From NCBI GenBank assembly GCA_964384965.1, contig CAYLLR010000008.1:1-21633 (forward strand): a stretch of 21,633 nt of DNA. Reading direction: 5' to 3'. The notes beneath the pieces are model-generated. The model saw only the letters and a list, made by a program, of their open reading frames with translations, had not been told where the DNA came from and searched no databases. The stretch's first letter is position 1. Each line of letters opens with the position of its first letter. The translations under genes and the position numbers were made by a program. This document shows positions 6,689 through 14,810 of this stretch, piece by piece. Origin of the DNA: GW2011-AR1 sp964384965. Lineage in GTDB: Archaea; Nanobdellota; Nanobdellia; Pacearchaeales; GW2011-AR1.

Positions 6689-6708
6689 CCTTTTTAAAAA
6701 GAAATGGG

Positions 6709-6718
6709 CTTTATAAAG
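6709..6718 (-). promoter_or_regulatory. TATA box of tbp
   Basis: The perfect 10-bp palindrome CTTTATAAAG is centred 25.5 nt upstream of the tbp ATG. A second palindrome-like CTTTTTAAAAAGG lies just before the ATG. TBP could in principle sense its own promoter, but that is speculation. Confidence 0.6.
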
Positions 6719-6796
6719 GTTTTTTGATTGAAATTTGATTAAAAAATTAATTTTTTAATGGAACTTAATTTAAAAAAATATTAAATTTTAATAAGA

Positions 6797-6805
6797 TTTT
6801 TAAAC
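6797..6805 (+). promoter_or_regulatory. TATA-like box of the CNNM-like gene
   Basis: TTTTTAAAC is centred 31 nt upstream of the ATG at 6832, predicting a start of transcription about five bases before the ATG, slightly further than for most genes in this window. Confidence 0.45.
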
Positions 6806-6831
6806 ATCTCCCCCATATATATTCCATAAAG

Positions 6832-7836
6832 ATGAATTGGATTAATTTAATTTTAGTAATTTTTTTGGTTTTACTTTCCGGACTTTTTTCCGGACTCAAT
6901 CTTGGACTTTTAAGTTTAAATAAAGGAGAATTAGAAAGGAAAATAAAAATTGGAAATGAACTTGCAAAAAAAGTTTATTCTGTTCGTAAAAAAGGCAATC
7001 TTCTTTTATCGACATTACTTCTGGGAAATGTCCTTGTTAATTCTGTACTTGCAATTTTTTTAAACAGTTTTGCAGTCGGAGTTGTTGCAGTAATTGTCTC
7101 TACCGGACTAATTTTTATCTTTGGAGAACTAATTCCCCAAGCATTTATTTCTAGATATGCCTTAAAAATAGGTGCCAAAACAATATGGTTTGTAAAATTT
7201 TTCATAATTCTTCTTTACCCTATTTCTTGGCCAATTTCTAAATTATTAGATAATTTTTTAGGGGAAGAGATACCTACAATCTGGAGCCGTAGGGAACTTG
7301 AAGAAATTATAAAATACCACGAAAATTCTTCAAATTCAACAATTGACGCGGACGAAGAAAGGATAATCTTAGGCACATTAAATTTTTCAAATAAAATTGT
7401 TAAAGATATCATGACCCCCAGAACAGTTTCATTTCTCCTCGAAGAAAATCAAATTTTAGATGAAAAATTAATTAAAGTGATTAGAAAAAAAGGATTTAGT
7501 AGAATTCCAATTTACAAAAAAGAATATGACAATATCACGGGACTCCTATTTGCAAAAGAACTAATTGGAAGAAAACCAAACAAAAAAGTGAAGACTCTTT
7601 CAAATACGAAATCTTTTTTAAAAGTGAAAGAAACTTTAAAATTAAACGTCTTAATGAACGATTTCTTCAAGAAAAAAATTCATCTCGCGGTAGTTTATGG
7701 GGAGTATGGAAGTTTTAGGGGAATTGTTACACTTGAAGATATTTTAGAAGAAGTGTTAAAAAAAGAAATTGTCGACGAATATGATACTTCAATTGATATG
7801 AGAAAATTGGCCAAAAATAAAATGAAAAAAAAATAA
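6832..7836 (+). CDS. CNNM/CorC-like membrane protein (DUF21 plus CBS pair)
   Basis: This is a member of the CNNM/CorB-CorC family linked to magnesium and other divalent cation transport. The 334 residues hold a DUF21 transmembrane domain (about 1-145) with helices near 4-24, 58-78, 82-102 and 117-137. The family motifs are GNVLVN (65-70) and GELIPQA (98-104). A tandem CBS pair (about 185-310) follows, with IMTPR (193-197), GFSRIPIY (221-228) and GSFRGIVTLEDILEEVL (293-309), the site that binds adenine nucleotides in relatives. The protein ends soon after with KKEIVDEYD and a basic tail, so the C-terminal CorC_HlyC domain of many bacterial relatives is absent. Substrate and direction of transport cannot be read from the sequence. 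Confidence 0.93.
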   Translation: MNWINLILVIFLVLLSGLFSGLNLGLLSLNKGELERKIKIGNELAKKVYSVRKKGNLLLSTLLLGNVLVNSVLAIFLNSFAVGVVAVIVSTGLIFIFGELIPQAFISRYALKIGAKTIWFVKFFIILLYPISWPISKLLDNFLGEEIPTIWSRRELEEIIKYHENSSNSTIDADEERIILGTLNFSNKIVKDIMTPRTVSFLLEENQILDEKLIKVIRKKGFSRIPIYKKEYDNITGLLFAKELIGRKPNKKVKTLSNTKSFLKVKETLKLNVLMNDFFKKKIHLAVVYGEYGSFRGIVTLEDILEEVLKKEIVDEYDTSIDMRKLAKNKMKKK

Positions 7837-7855
7837 TTTGAATTCTATTCAAAAA

Positions 7856-9562
7856 TCATCCATACCGATAATTTTTAATTCTTTGATTTAGGAAATTTTT
7901 TTTGATTTCCTCAAGAGTGGCTATTTCTGAAAGTGGTTTGTCTGTCCTAAGAGCAGTTATCCTCGGGAAACGTAAAGCCCACCCAGATTCATAATTTGGT
8001 GATTTTTGAATATCCTGGTAATTTACTTTCACAATTATCTTTGGTTTTATTCCTACATTCTTACCTTCTTCATTTATAATCAAAGGTTTCAATTTTTCAT
8101 TTAATTCGTCAAAACCAACGCCCTCGTTTGATTTTTCTTTTATTCCTGTGCCCACCTTTCCGACCTCTAAAAATTTGTCATCTTTTTTACATGAAAGAAT
8201 AAATGAGGAAATCCAACCAGACCTCTTTCCAGCACCCCATTCTCCCCCAGTAATTACCAAATCTAATTCCCTTTCTTCCGGTTTTAATTTCAACATATTC
8301 CCCACTCTTCTTCCTGGTTTATATTCTGCATTAAGATTTTTTAACATTACCCCTTCTTGATTATTCCTAAGAGCTTCTTCATAGAATTCCTTAACAATTT
8401 TTTTATTGGAAGTTATTTTCATTTTTGAAGTGACCAATTTATAAGGTTTATTTTTTACAATCTTTCTAACAAGTTTTGCCCGCTCTCCAAAAGATTTTTC
8501 AAGCTGAGATTTTCCATTATAATAAATAATATCAAAAACATTAACTTCTACTGGAAGTTTTTCTGAAACTTTTTTAATATCATACTTCCTCCTTATTCTC
8601 TGGGAAATCGCCTGAAAGTCTGTATACTTTTTAGTTTTTTTATCATACCCCACGGCCTCGGAATCTAAAATAAATGAATCCCCTTTTACAAATTCTTTAA
8701 CATAATCAATTACTTCTGGAAATTGCTTCGTTACATCTTCAAGACTTCTTGTAAAAAGTGTTACCTTTCCATCTTTTTTGTGAATTAAAAGCCTAAACCC
8801 ATCATACTTGTATTCGATTGCAAGAGGTTTTCCTAAATGTTTGAATGCATCGTCAATATTCTTGGCTTTTTGAGCAAGCATCGCCTTAATAGGTTTTCCA
8901 ACCTTCATTTTTATTTTCTTTAAATCTCTAATATTTTCATTCATCGAAAACTCAAAAACTTCTTTAAGATCATTAGATTTGTCAATTGCATTTTGAATTT
9001 CTTCCTCATATTTTTTATTATTCCCAAAAAAGGCCTTCAAAATTGCATATTTTATTGTGGATTCTTGAACCCCAATTCTTAAATCCCCAATAAGGGTCCT
9101 AATCAGATATAAGGATTCTAAAGGAGTTGCGGAGGTTAAAAGCTCAGTAATTAAAGAAATTTTTCTTTCTATTGTTCCCTTTCCCTCAAGCCCAGGAAGT
9201 TTCCTTAAATTCTCTATAACCTTTTTTGTAGTAAGAATATTAGAAACAAGTGTTCTTTGTTTTTTATTTTCAGTTAAATCTTTTGAAACTTCGCCAATGT
9301 CTCCTACTTTTTTCCATAATAAAATTATTTTTTTTGAATCAGTTCCAGTCGCTTTTGAAATTGCTTTAATTGCTAATTGATTTGAAATTCCAATTTTTCT
9401 TCGATCATAAGATGGATAAATTTCCCCCTGTAAAAGATAAAGGATGTTTGAATCTTCCTTGCTAAGAAGTCTCAAAAATCTTGAAAGAATATCTATTTTT
9501 TCCAAACGCTTGGTTGTCGAAGAAAGTTCTTCATATAATTTTGCTAATTTAAAATACCTCAT
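7856..9562 (-). CDS. lig: ATP-dependent DNA ligase
   Basis: This is the replicative DNA ligase of the archaeal/eukaryotic Lig1 type, which seals nicks using ATP. In 568 residues I see the N-terminal helical DNA-binding domain (about 1-225). The nucleotidyltransferase domain has motif I EYKYDGFR with the adenylated lysine K252. Further on are FDIIYYNG (343-350), motif IV EGVMLK (403-408), motif V LKLK (424-427) and, in the C-terminal OB domain, RFPRI (531-535). Length and motif order are those of archaeal ligases. A TATA box (CTTAAAAAC, 9583-9591) lies 25 nt upstream of the ATG, predicting a leaderless mRNA. It converges on the CNNM-like gene with 19 bases between stops. Confidence 0.97.
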   Translation of the reverse strand: MRYFKLAKLYEELSSTTKRLEKIDILSRFLRLLSKEDSNILYLLQGEIYPSYDRRKIGISNQLAIKAISKATGTDSKKIILLWKKVGDIGEVSKDLTENKKQRTLVSNILTTKKVIENLRKLPGLEGKGTIERKISLITELLTSATPLESLYLIRTLIGDLRIGVQESTIKYAILKAFFGNNKKYEEEIQNAIDKSNDLKEVFEFSMNENIRDLKKIKMKVGKPIKAMLAQKAKNIDDAFKHLGKPLAIEYKYDGFRLLIHKKDGKVTLFTRSLEDVTKQFPEVIDYVKEFVKGDSFILDSEAVGYDKKTKKYTDFQAISQRIRRKYDIKKVSEKLPVEVNVFDIIYYNGKSQLEKSFGERAKLVRKIVKNKPYKLVTSKMKITSNKKIVKEFYEEALRNNQEGVMLKNLNAEYKPGRRVGNMLKLKPEERELDLVITGGEWGAGKRSGWISSFILSCKKDDKFLEVGKVGTGIKEKSNEGVGFDELNEKLKPLIINEEGKNVGIKPKIIVKVNYQDIQKSPNYESGWALRFPRITALRTDKPLSEIATLEEIKKNFLNQRIKNYRYG

Positions 9563-9582
9563 TAATTAATTATGAATAAGAA

Positions 9583-9591
9583 GTTTTTAAG
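9583..9591 (-). promoter_or_regulatory. TATA box of DNA ligase
   Basis: CTTAAAAAC on the minus strand is centred 25 nt upstream of the ligase ATG. The remaining bases up to the next gene (9592-9664) show nothing further. Confidence 0.55.
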
Positions 9592-9664
9592 ATTTGACCT
9601 TTATTTAGAGAAAGAACTGGTTTTAAGAACATTTTAAATCTTTTAAATGGCTTTACTCCCACAA

Positions 9665-10237
9665 TTATTTCGTCTTAGTAGTTCCATTAAATTTAACGGG
9701 AAAGTCTACTTCATTTTCTTCAAAGATTTTTCCAGAATCTTCATCAAATGTCACATAAAGAAGATGATTTTTTACATCTTGACTCTTCCCAATTTTTGTC
9801 AAGATAGTGGAAAGGACAACCCAAAGCTCTCCTGATTTTACTGCTTTTACTTTCACATTCAGAATTTTCACTTCATTTTTCTTTAAAGTACCTTCCCATA
9901 AAAAAGTTTCTCCAAAAAGTTTCAGATTTTTGTTAACACCTTTCTTTAAAAATTTTAAATCTCCGTTGATATATTTAAATCCTTCTGGAAGAAACAATTT
10001 AACAGTCGTGTTTACTTCTTTAATATTTGTTGTTTCAAGAAACGATGAAACCTTTAATTCAATATCAATAGTATCATTAAGCTTAGGAGTTTGTAAAAAT
10101 TTCATTTTAAGATTAAGCAAAGAGTCTATATTTTTAGAATCTACATCCTGAACATCTCTAACCATAAAAAAAATTATAAAAAGGATTATGACCAAAAATA
10201 TTACTCCAAAAATTTTCAAATACGCCTCATTCTTCAT
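9665..10237 (-). CDS. Single-pass membrane-anchored extracytoplasmic protein, unknown function
   Basis: I do not recognise this 190-residue protein. A short cytoplasmic N-terminus (MKNEAYLKI) is followed by one strong hydrophobic helix (about 10-27) with no clear signal-peptidase site, so it is more likely an N-terminal anchor than a cleaved signal. The remainder is predicted beta-rich with alternating polar and hydrophobic residues (DTIDIELKVSSF, then NTTVKLFLPEGFKYI, then KILNVKVKAVKSGELWV). That resembles Ig-like or DUF11-type surface modules, with several possible N-glycosylation sites (NDT, NTT, NGT). It contains no cysteine. A TATA-like TTTTAAAT (10258-10265) is 25 nt upstream of the ATG. 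Confidence 0.75.
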   Translation of the reverse strand: MKNEAYLKIFGVIFLVIILFIIFFMVRDVQDVDSKNIDSLLNLKMKFLQTPKLNDTIDIELKVSSFLETTNIKEVNTTVKLFLPEGFKYINGDLKFLKKGVNKNLKLFGETFLWEGTLKKNEVKILNVKVKAVKSGELWVVLSTILTKIGKSQDVKNHLLYVTFDEDSGKIFEENEVDFPVKFNGTTKTK

Positions 10238-10257
10238 TGCCCACGAACGAAATTATA

Positions 10258-10265
10258 TTTTAAAT
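10258..10265 (-). promoter_or_regulatory. TATA box of the anchored surface-type protein
   Basis: TTTTAAAT, a palindrome-like A/T box, is centred about 25 nt upstream of the ATG at 10237. It fits a leaderless start and separates this gene from L15e upstream. Confidence 0.45.
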
Positions 10266-10290
10266 AACTTTCCATAAGAAATCATCTCAA

Positions 10291-10896
10291 TTACAATTTA
10301 TGCTTTTTCCTTATTCCTTCATTTCTTGATTTTTTTCTTTTTCCTGCTCCAACACTTGGTCTTGTTTTTAATGTTGGACTTTTATTTCTTAACCCTCTGG
10401 ATTTTTTTCCAGCCGAAGTAAGACCTCTTTCAGGTCTGTTCTGATTTGTTTTTTTTGTAATCCAATTTATCGTCTTATCCGATTTTATTTCTTGTTTTGA
10501 TGGATCAACACATATAACTTCGTAAAAATAATGCATTCCGTCTTTTCCAATTTGGTAAGAATTTAACACTTCCAAGTTCGAAAATCTTTTTGATACTCTT
10601 TGCTCCGCAATCCACTTATAATTCATCCCGAGATTTTTTCTTATATGGAGTCTTTTTGATCTTCTCCCTTTATTGGGTCTCGTCCTTTTATGACCTCCCC
10701 TTTTTATTCTTACACGAATAATTACAAATCCTTTTTTGTCCTTATAACCCAAACTTCTCGCCCGGTCCAACCTTAAAGGTTTTTCGACTTTCGTAAAAAC
10801 ATTCCCAGCCCTCCACTTAATCATCCTTTCACGAAGAACCTTTACATCGGGTTTTTTCCAAGCTTGCCTAAGATAATAATATAATCCCTTTGTCAT
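10291..10896 (-). CDS. rpl15e: Ribosomal protein L15e (eL15)
   Basis: This large-subunit ribosomal protein is specific to archaea and eukaryotes. The N-terminus MTKGLYYYLRQAWKKPDV, the middle GFVIIRVRIKRGGHKRTRPN and the segment YKWIAEQRVSKRFSNLEVL are conserved eL15 features. YFYEVICVDPS and the PERGLTSAGKKSRGLRNK segment complete the match. At 201 residues it is slightly longer than many archaeal versions, the excess being a basic C-terminal tail. It is strongly basic, as expected for rRNA binding. A TATA box (CTTTAAAAAC, 10917-10926) lies 25 nt upstream of the ATG. The tRNA-Ile gene lies about 190 bases upstream on the same strand. Confidence 0.97.
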   Translation of the reverse strand: MTKGLYYYLRQAWKKPDVKVLRERMIKWRAGNVFTKVEKPLRLDRARSLGYKDKKGFVIIRVRIKRGGHKRTRPNKGRRSKRLHIRKNLGMNYKWIAEQRVSKRFSNLEVLNSYQIGKDGMHYFYEVICVDPSKQEIKSDKTINWITKKTNQNRPERGLTSAGKKSRGLRNKSPTLKTRPSVGAGKRKKSRNEGIRKKHKL

Positions 10897-10916
10897 GAAA
10901 GTTAGAGAAATATTTG

Positions 10917-10926
10917 GTTTTTAAAG
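10917..10926 (-). promoter_or_regulatory. TATA box of rpl15e
   Basis: CTTTAAAAAC on the minus strand is centred 25.5 nt upstream of the L15e ATG. The rest of the gap to the tRNA gene (10927-11090) is AT-rich and I see no gene there. Confidence 0.6.
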
Positions 10927-11090
10927 TTTTGTAATTGCATTCAATTTCAGAGGTATAAATTCTCATAAATTTATTTTTTAGTTCCAGAAAGAATAATCTC
11001 TTTTCATTTTAAATTTATATGGGACAAGAAAGGATTAAAAAAATTGATGGGCAAACATAAAGCAATAAGATAAAATAAATATTTGGAAAA

Positions 11091-11164
11091 TGATCCAGCA
11101 CGGGTTTGAACCGTGGACCTCTGCCTTATCAGAGCAGCGCTCTACCAGACTGAGCTACTGGATC
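11091..11164 (-). tRNA. trnI: tRNA-Ile (anticodon GAT)
   Basis: A 74-nt cloverleaf folds cleanly. The acceptor stem pairs GATCCAG with CTGGATC (7 bp), with discriminator base A. The D arm is GCTC/GAGC with loop AGTCTGGTA. The anticodon stem CTGCT/GGCAG holds the loop CTGATAA, giving anticodon GAT. The variable loop is AGGTC, and the T arm pairs CACGG with CCGTG around TTCAAAC. There is no intron and no encoded CCA; TTTT follows directly. A TATA-like ATTTTATAAAT (11194-11204) lies about 35 nt upstream of the 5' end, predicting a ~10-nt leader removed by RNase P. Confidence 0.98.
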
Positions 11165-11193
11165 ATCCACCACCCAAATTTGAAAATTTCTTC

Positions 11194-11204
11194 ATTTATA
11201 AAAT
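11194..11204 (-). promoter_or_regulatory. TATA box of tRNA-Ile
   Basis: ATTTTATAAAT on the minus strand is centred about 35 nt before the mature tRNA 5' end. With the usual ~25-nt spacing this implies a short 5' leader of about 10 nt. Confidence 0.5.
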
Positions 11205-11225
11205 TTGTTAAATAAAAAATTATAA

Positions 11226-11855
11226 TTAATTTAAAGCATCAAGTTCAAGGGTCAAAATTCCCTTAACCAAGGAGTACTTTTTTAGTGGAAGATTTATGGG
11301 AATTCTTTTTATATATCCTGTTTTTTTACCAACTGCTTTTATTTCCAAGCTATTTTCAAGTTTAATTATTGAAATATCCTTTATCGAATTAACACCTGGC
11401 ACTTCAACCTCATATTCTATTTTATTCTCGACCCTCTTCAATTTTGATTTTGGTTCCTTTTTTTTCATTTTTTTCCATTTTTTTAAATTCTCATTCGAAA
11501 ATTCTATTGGAAGAAATTTTGTATTTGAATCTGTCTGATAATCTTTTTTTTCCGGAGGAACTATCTCCCGACCATTAATCATCAATTTCATTTTAGTTTT
11601 CGGAAAATTTTGGGGATTTGGAAAACCTTTTTTCAGCTCTTTTTCAAGCATTTTGAAAGTACTGGAAATCATTTTGTTTATAATTTTGTCCCCCAAACCT
11701 TCTATAATCCCGGGTTTCCCATTTTCTAAATCATTTCTCCCAAGAAGACCCCATTTCTCTTCACAATTTTCTATTTGGGACCCACAATTGGGACAAAAAC
11801 TATAAGAATCTCTTATTCTCTTCCTGCAAACACTACACTTTTTCTTTTTAATCAT
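11226..11855 (-). CDS. Zinc-ribbon protein with C-terminal Hsp20/CS-like domain
   Basis: The 209-residue protein starts with a zinc ribbon, C7-x2-C10 and C21-x2-C24 (CSVCRKRIRDSYSFCPNCGS). The middle (about 30-140) is charged, low in complexity and probably flexible, with a short conserved-looking MKLMINGREIVPPE. The last ~65 residues (about 145-209) form an alpha-crystallin/p23-like beta sandwich: EYEVEVPGVNSIKDI, then LENSLEIKAVGKKTGYIKRI, then PLKKYSLVKGILTLEL. Such domains act in chaperones and co-chaperones. The domain calls rest on pattern, and the exact subfamily is not certain. The nearest TATA-like box (TTTTAAAA, 11904-11911) would give a leader of about 27 nt. The upstream MFS gene is on the same strand, 65 bases away. 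Confidence 0.85.
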   Translation of the reverse strand: MIKKKKCSVCRKRIRDSYSFCPNCGSQIENCEEKWGLLGRNDLENGKPGIIEGLGDKIINKMISSTFKMLEKELKKGFPNPQNFPKTKMKLMINGREIVPPEKKDYQTDSNTKFLPIEFSNENLKKWKKMKKKEPKSKLKRVENKIEYEVEVPGVNSIKDISIIKLENSLEIKAVGKKTGYIKRIPINLPLKKYSLVKGILTLELDALN

Positions 11856-11920
11856 ATTTTTTTCTTTCTTTTTATATTGGACACTTTCACTAAGATTTAG
11901 ATGTTTTAAAACTTTATGGA

Positions 11921-13309
11921 CTATTTTTCTTCAAGATATTCCTTTATTGCAAAAATCTCATGCATGTCTTCTACCAAAGTTGGCTTTGCTTCATGAAGAA
12001 TTGTATTGCTAAAATCCTTAAACTTTTTCAAATTTTCTTTCTTTTTTATTTCTTTTAATTTCGGAATCCAAAACGCCACGACGACAATCCTTGCAAAAAA
12101 TCCAATTAAAAAAATCAGATAAATTGGTTTAATCCAACTTGTATTGATAACATTCATTAAATATGCCGCAATCAACCCCCCTATAAAAGAACCAATACCC
12201 ACAAAAAGCCCGAAATACGAAAATGCTTTAGCCCTTTTCTCCCTATTCGTATTGTCATACAAAAAGTTTCCAGACGCTAAGACGAAAGCAGACCATGTGG
12301 TTCCTCCCAAAATTGCTGGAACAAAGAATAAATAAATGGGAGAAGAAGAAACTATCCAAAGTAAGGGAGTAATTGGAATTAAAAAGGTTGTAATTGCAAT
12401 TATTTTATAATTCCCAAATTTGTCCGCCATTTTTCCCCAAAGGTTCAGAGAAAAAATTGAAAACAATGTTCCTGAAAGAATAATTGCAATATATGTAAGA
12501 TAATCTAACTTCAAATATCTCAAAAGATAAATCGAAACTATCGGCACAGTTATACCCACACTTATTGAAAACATCCCTCTAAAAAGTATAAATTTTCCAA
12601 GATTTGAATTTTTTAATTCATTAAAAAGTTGTCTAAATTTTTTATTCTTCCTTTGATTTTTGATTTTTAATTTTTTATCATAATGTTTTTTTAAAAGTCG
12701 TGAAGAAATAAACCTCGCAATTCCTGCAATCAAAAATAAAAAGATAAATCCAATTGTCTCTTTTCCATAATTTTTAAAAGATTCTAAAATTAAAGAAGCA
12801 AAAATTGTCAATACTATAATTGAAAAAGAAAGTATGGTGTTCCTTTTTGAAAACCACCTTCCTCTGAACTTTTTGTCCACCACATCCCCCATCAAGGAAA
12901 ACCATGCAGGATTCCCAATTCCAGAGGAAAAGAGAATTAGAGAAAGATCAACAAGAATAAAATATGGAAGTAAATTAATCAAAATTCCTTTGTAATAAAA
13001 AAACCCAATTAAAGCCATTAGGAACCATCCAAATGAATCAATCAGAACAGCTTTTGTCAGAATTGCCTTTCTTTTAAATTTTTCCAGAAGCTTTGACCCT
13101 ATCAATTGCGAAATAGAACTTAAGCTAAAAAGAGAATTAATTATTACCACAAGGGGGTTGAGGGTTCCAATCATAATTGCAAAAGGGGCAATATAAAGAT
13201 CTCCAAATGACCTCCTTGCCGACCAAAAAATTCCTTCTTTAATTGAAAGTCTCCGGGTATGGTGTTTCAATCTATCAATCCTATTTTTTGGACACTCCTC
13301 TTTTTTCAT
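11921..13309 (-). CDS. MFS transporter
   Basis: This is a major facilitator superfamily secondary transporter of 462 residues with about 12 predicted transmembrane helices in two halves. The halves are separated by a basic central loop near 207-230 (KHYDKKLKIKNQRKNKKFRQ). The loop after helix 2 carries a motif A-like GSKLLEKFKRK, and the matching loop in the second half has GKMADKFGNYK. FRGRWFSKRN follows helix 4, as in many MFS proteins. The N-terminus (KEECPKNRIDRLKHHTRR) is polar and cytoplasmic. The substrate cannot be inferred. The ATG at 13309 is 25.5 nt from a TATA box shared with metG, which runs the other way. Confidence 0.92.
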   Translation of the reverse strand: MKKEECPKNRIDRLKHHTRRLSIKEGIFWSARRSFGDLYIAPFAIMIGTLNPLVVIINSLFSLSSISQLIGSKLLEKFKRKAILTKAVLIDSFGWFLMALIGFFYYKGILINLLPYFILVDLSLILFSSGIGNPAWFSLMGDVVDKKFRGRWFSKRNTILSFSIIVLTIFASLILESFKNYGKETIGFIFLFLIAGIARFISSRLLKKHYDKKLKIKNQRKNKKFRQLFNELKNSNLGKFILFRGMFSISVGITVPIVSIYLLRYLKLDYLTYIAIILSGTLFSIFSLNLWGKMADKFGNYKIIAITTFLIPITPLLWIVSSSPIYLFFVPAILGGTTWSAFVLASGNFLYDNTNREKRAKAFSYFGLFVGIGSFIGGLIAAYLMNVINTSWIKPIYLIFLIGFFARIVVVAFWIPKLKEIKKKENLKKFKDFSNTILHEAKPTLVEDMHEIFAIKEYLEEK

Positions 13310-13330
13310 TCTCTCAAAAAAACGATTAAG

Positions 13331-13340
13331 TTTTTATAGA
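13331..13340. promoter_or_regulatory. Shared bidirectional TATA box, MFS transporter / metG
   Basis: TTTTTATAGA has its core TTTTTATA at 13331-13338. The core centre (13334.5) is exactly midway between the minus-strand ATG at 13309 and the plus-strand ATG at 13360, 25.5 nt from each. No other TATA-like element is visible in the 50-base gap. The reverse complement reads TCTATAAAAA, a good box for the MFS direction. Confidence 0.65.
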
Positions 13341-13359
13341 TAATGTTTTACCTTATTCT

Positions 13360-14763
13360 ATGAAAAAAAAAGTTTATATTACAACAGCAATTGATTATGT
13401 TAATGCAGACCCCCATATTGGACATGCTTATCAAAAAATTGTGGCAGATGTATTAGTTAGGTGGAATAAACTAAAAGGAAACGAAGTTTTCTTTGTTACT
13501 GGAACCGATGAGCACGGAAAAAAAATTAAAGATTCAGCAGAAAAAAAAGGAATTGAAGTTAAAAAATTCGTCGATAATATTTCCAAAAAATTTAAAAAAG
13601 CTTGGGAAGAACTAGGAATTAAACCGGATAGATTCATAAGAACAACAGACAAAGACCACATAAAAATTGTGAAAGAATTTATAATAAAGTGCGATAAAAA
13701 CGGGGATATTTATAAGGGAATTTATTCGGGACTTTATTGCACCAACTGCGAAGCTTATTATACCGAAAAAGATCTTAAAGAAGGGGTTTGTCCAATACAC
13801 CAAAAACCATTAGAAAAAATTGAAGAAGAAAGTTATTTTTTTAGGTTATCCAAATATCAAAAATTTCTTTTAAATTTATATAAAAACCACCCCGAATTTA
13901 TTCAGCCAGAATCAAGAAGAAATGAAATTATCAAGAGGGTTAAGGAAGGTCTCAGGGATTTTTCAATTTCAAGAACCAACTTTAATTGGGGTATCCCTTT
14001 CCCCTTAGATAAAAAGCATGTAGTTTATGTCTGGTTTGATGCTTTAATAAATTATTATACAGCAACAAGAAAAAAAGGAAAAGAAGATTTTTGGGGCAAA
14101 CCTACAACTCACTTATTAGGGAAAGATAATATATGGTTTCACACAGTTTATTGGCCAGCAATGCTAAAATCTGCCGGCATAGAACTGCCCAAGATAACTT
14201 TTAATCACGGATTTTTAACCTTTAACGGACAAAAAATTTCCAAATCATTGGGAAATGCAATCTCTCCAAAAGTTTTAATTGAAAAATATGGTGCTGATTC
14301 AATAAGGTATTTTGTTTGTCGCCATTTTCCTTTTGCTTCCGGGGACGACGGAAATTTTTCAGAAAAAGCCCTCATAGATAGACATAATAATGAACTTGCA
14401 AATAAACTTGGAAATTTAGTGAGTCGGGTCTCAGGATTAATTGAAAAAATTGGAACTGAAAAATCCAAAAACAATTTGATTAAAAAACTAAATGAAAAGA
14501 AAATTGATAAATTGATGAAAAATTTTGAAATAGACAAGGCATTGAATGAAATTTTCGCTTTTATAGACAGATGTAATGAATATGTTCAAGCTAAAAAACC
14601 ATGGGAAACTAAAGACAAAAAGATTTTATTCGAATTAAAAGAATCAATCTTAAAAATTTCTGAACTTCTTAGCCCCTTTATTCCCGAAAGTGCTAAAAAA
14701 ATACGAGAACAATTTAGTAATGAAAAAATAAAAAAGGAAAAACCACTTTTCATTAAGATTTAA
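13360..14763 (+). CDS. metG: Methionyl-tRNA synthetase, bacterial (Thermus-like) type
   Basis: This class I synthetase charges tRNA-Met. The 467 residues have HIGH (19-22) in DYVNADPHIGHAY, TGTDEHG (47-53), the connective zinc knuckle with C127, C130, C144 and H147, VYVWFDALINY (222-232) and KISKS (292-296). A helical anticodon-binding domain with the AKKPWE motif follows. The single-knuckle CxxC...CxxH form and GFLTFNGQKISKSLGN resemble bacterial enzymes of the Thermus type rather than usual archaeal MetRS with a doubled Cys-rich insert. That suggests acquisition from bacteria. The protein lacks the C-terminal tRNA-binding domain, which is encoded by the next gene. The TATA box is shared with the MFS gene. 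Confidence 0.96.
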   Translation: MKKKVYITTAIDYVNADPHIGHAYQKIVADVLVRWNKLKGNEVFFVTGTDEHGKKIKDSAEKKGIEVKKFVDNISKKFKKAWEELGIKPDRFIRTTDKDHIKIVKEFIIKCDKNGDIYKGIYSGLYCTNCEAYYTEKDLKEGVCPIHQKPLEKIEEESYFFRLSKYQKFLLNLYKNHPEFIQPESRRNEIIKRVKEGLRDFSISRTNFNWGIPFPLDKKHVVYVWFDALINYYTATRKKGKEDFWGKPTTHLLGKDNIWFHTVYWPAMLKSAGIELPKITFNHGFLTFNGQKISKSLGNAISPKVLIEKYGADSIRYFVCRHFPFASGDDGNFSEKALIDRHNNELANKLGNLVSRVSGLIEKIGTEKSKNNLIKKLNEKKIDKLMKNFEIDKALNEIFAFIDRCNEYVQAKKPWETKDKKILFELKESILKISELLSPFIPESAKKIREQFSNEKIKKEKPLFIKI

Positions 14764-14780
14764 TTCTAAAAAAGGAAAAA

Positions 14781-14790
14781 ACTATTAAAG
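14781..14790 (+). promoter_or_regulatory. TATA-like box before the tRNA-binding subunit gene
   Basis: ACTATTAAAG is centred 25 nt upstream of the ATG at 14811, the same spacing as the other leaderless genes. The gene may therefore have its own transcript even though it follows metG by 47 bases. Confidence 0.45.
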
Positions 14791-14810
14791 GCAAAAACTT
14801 TAGAGAAATT

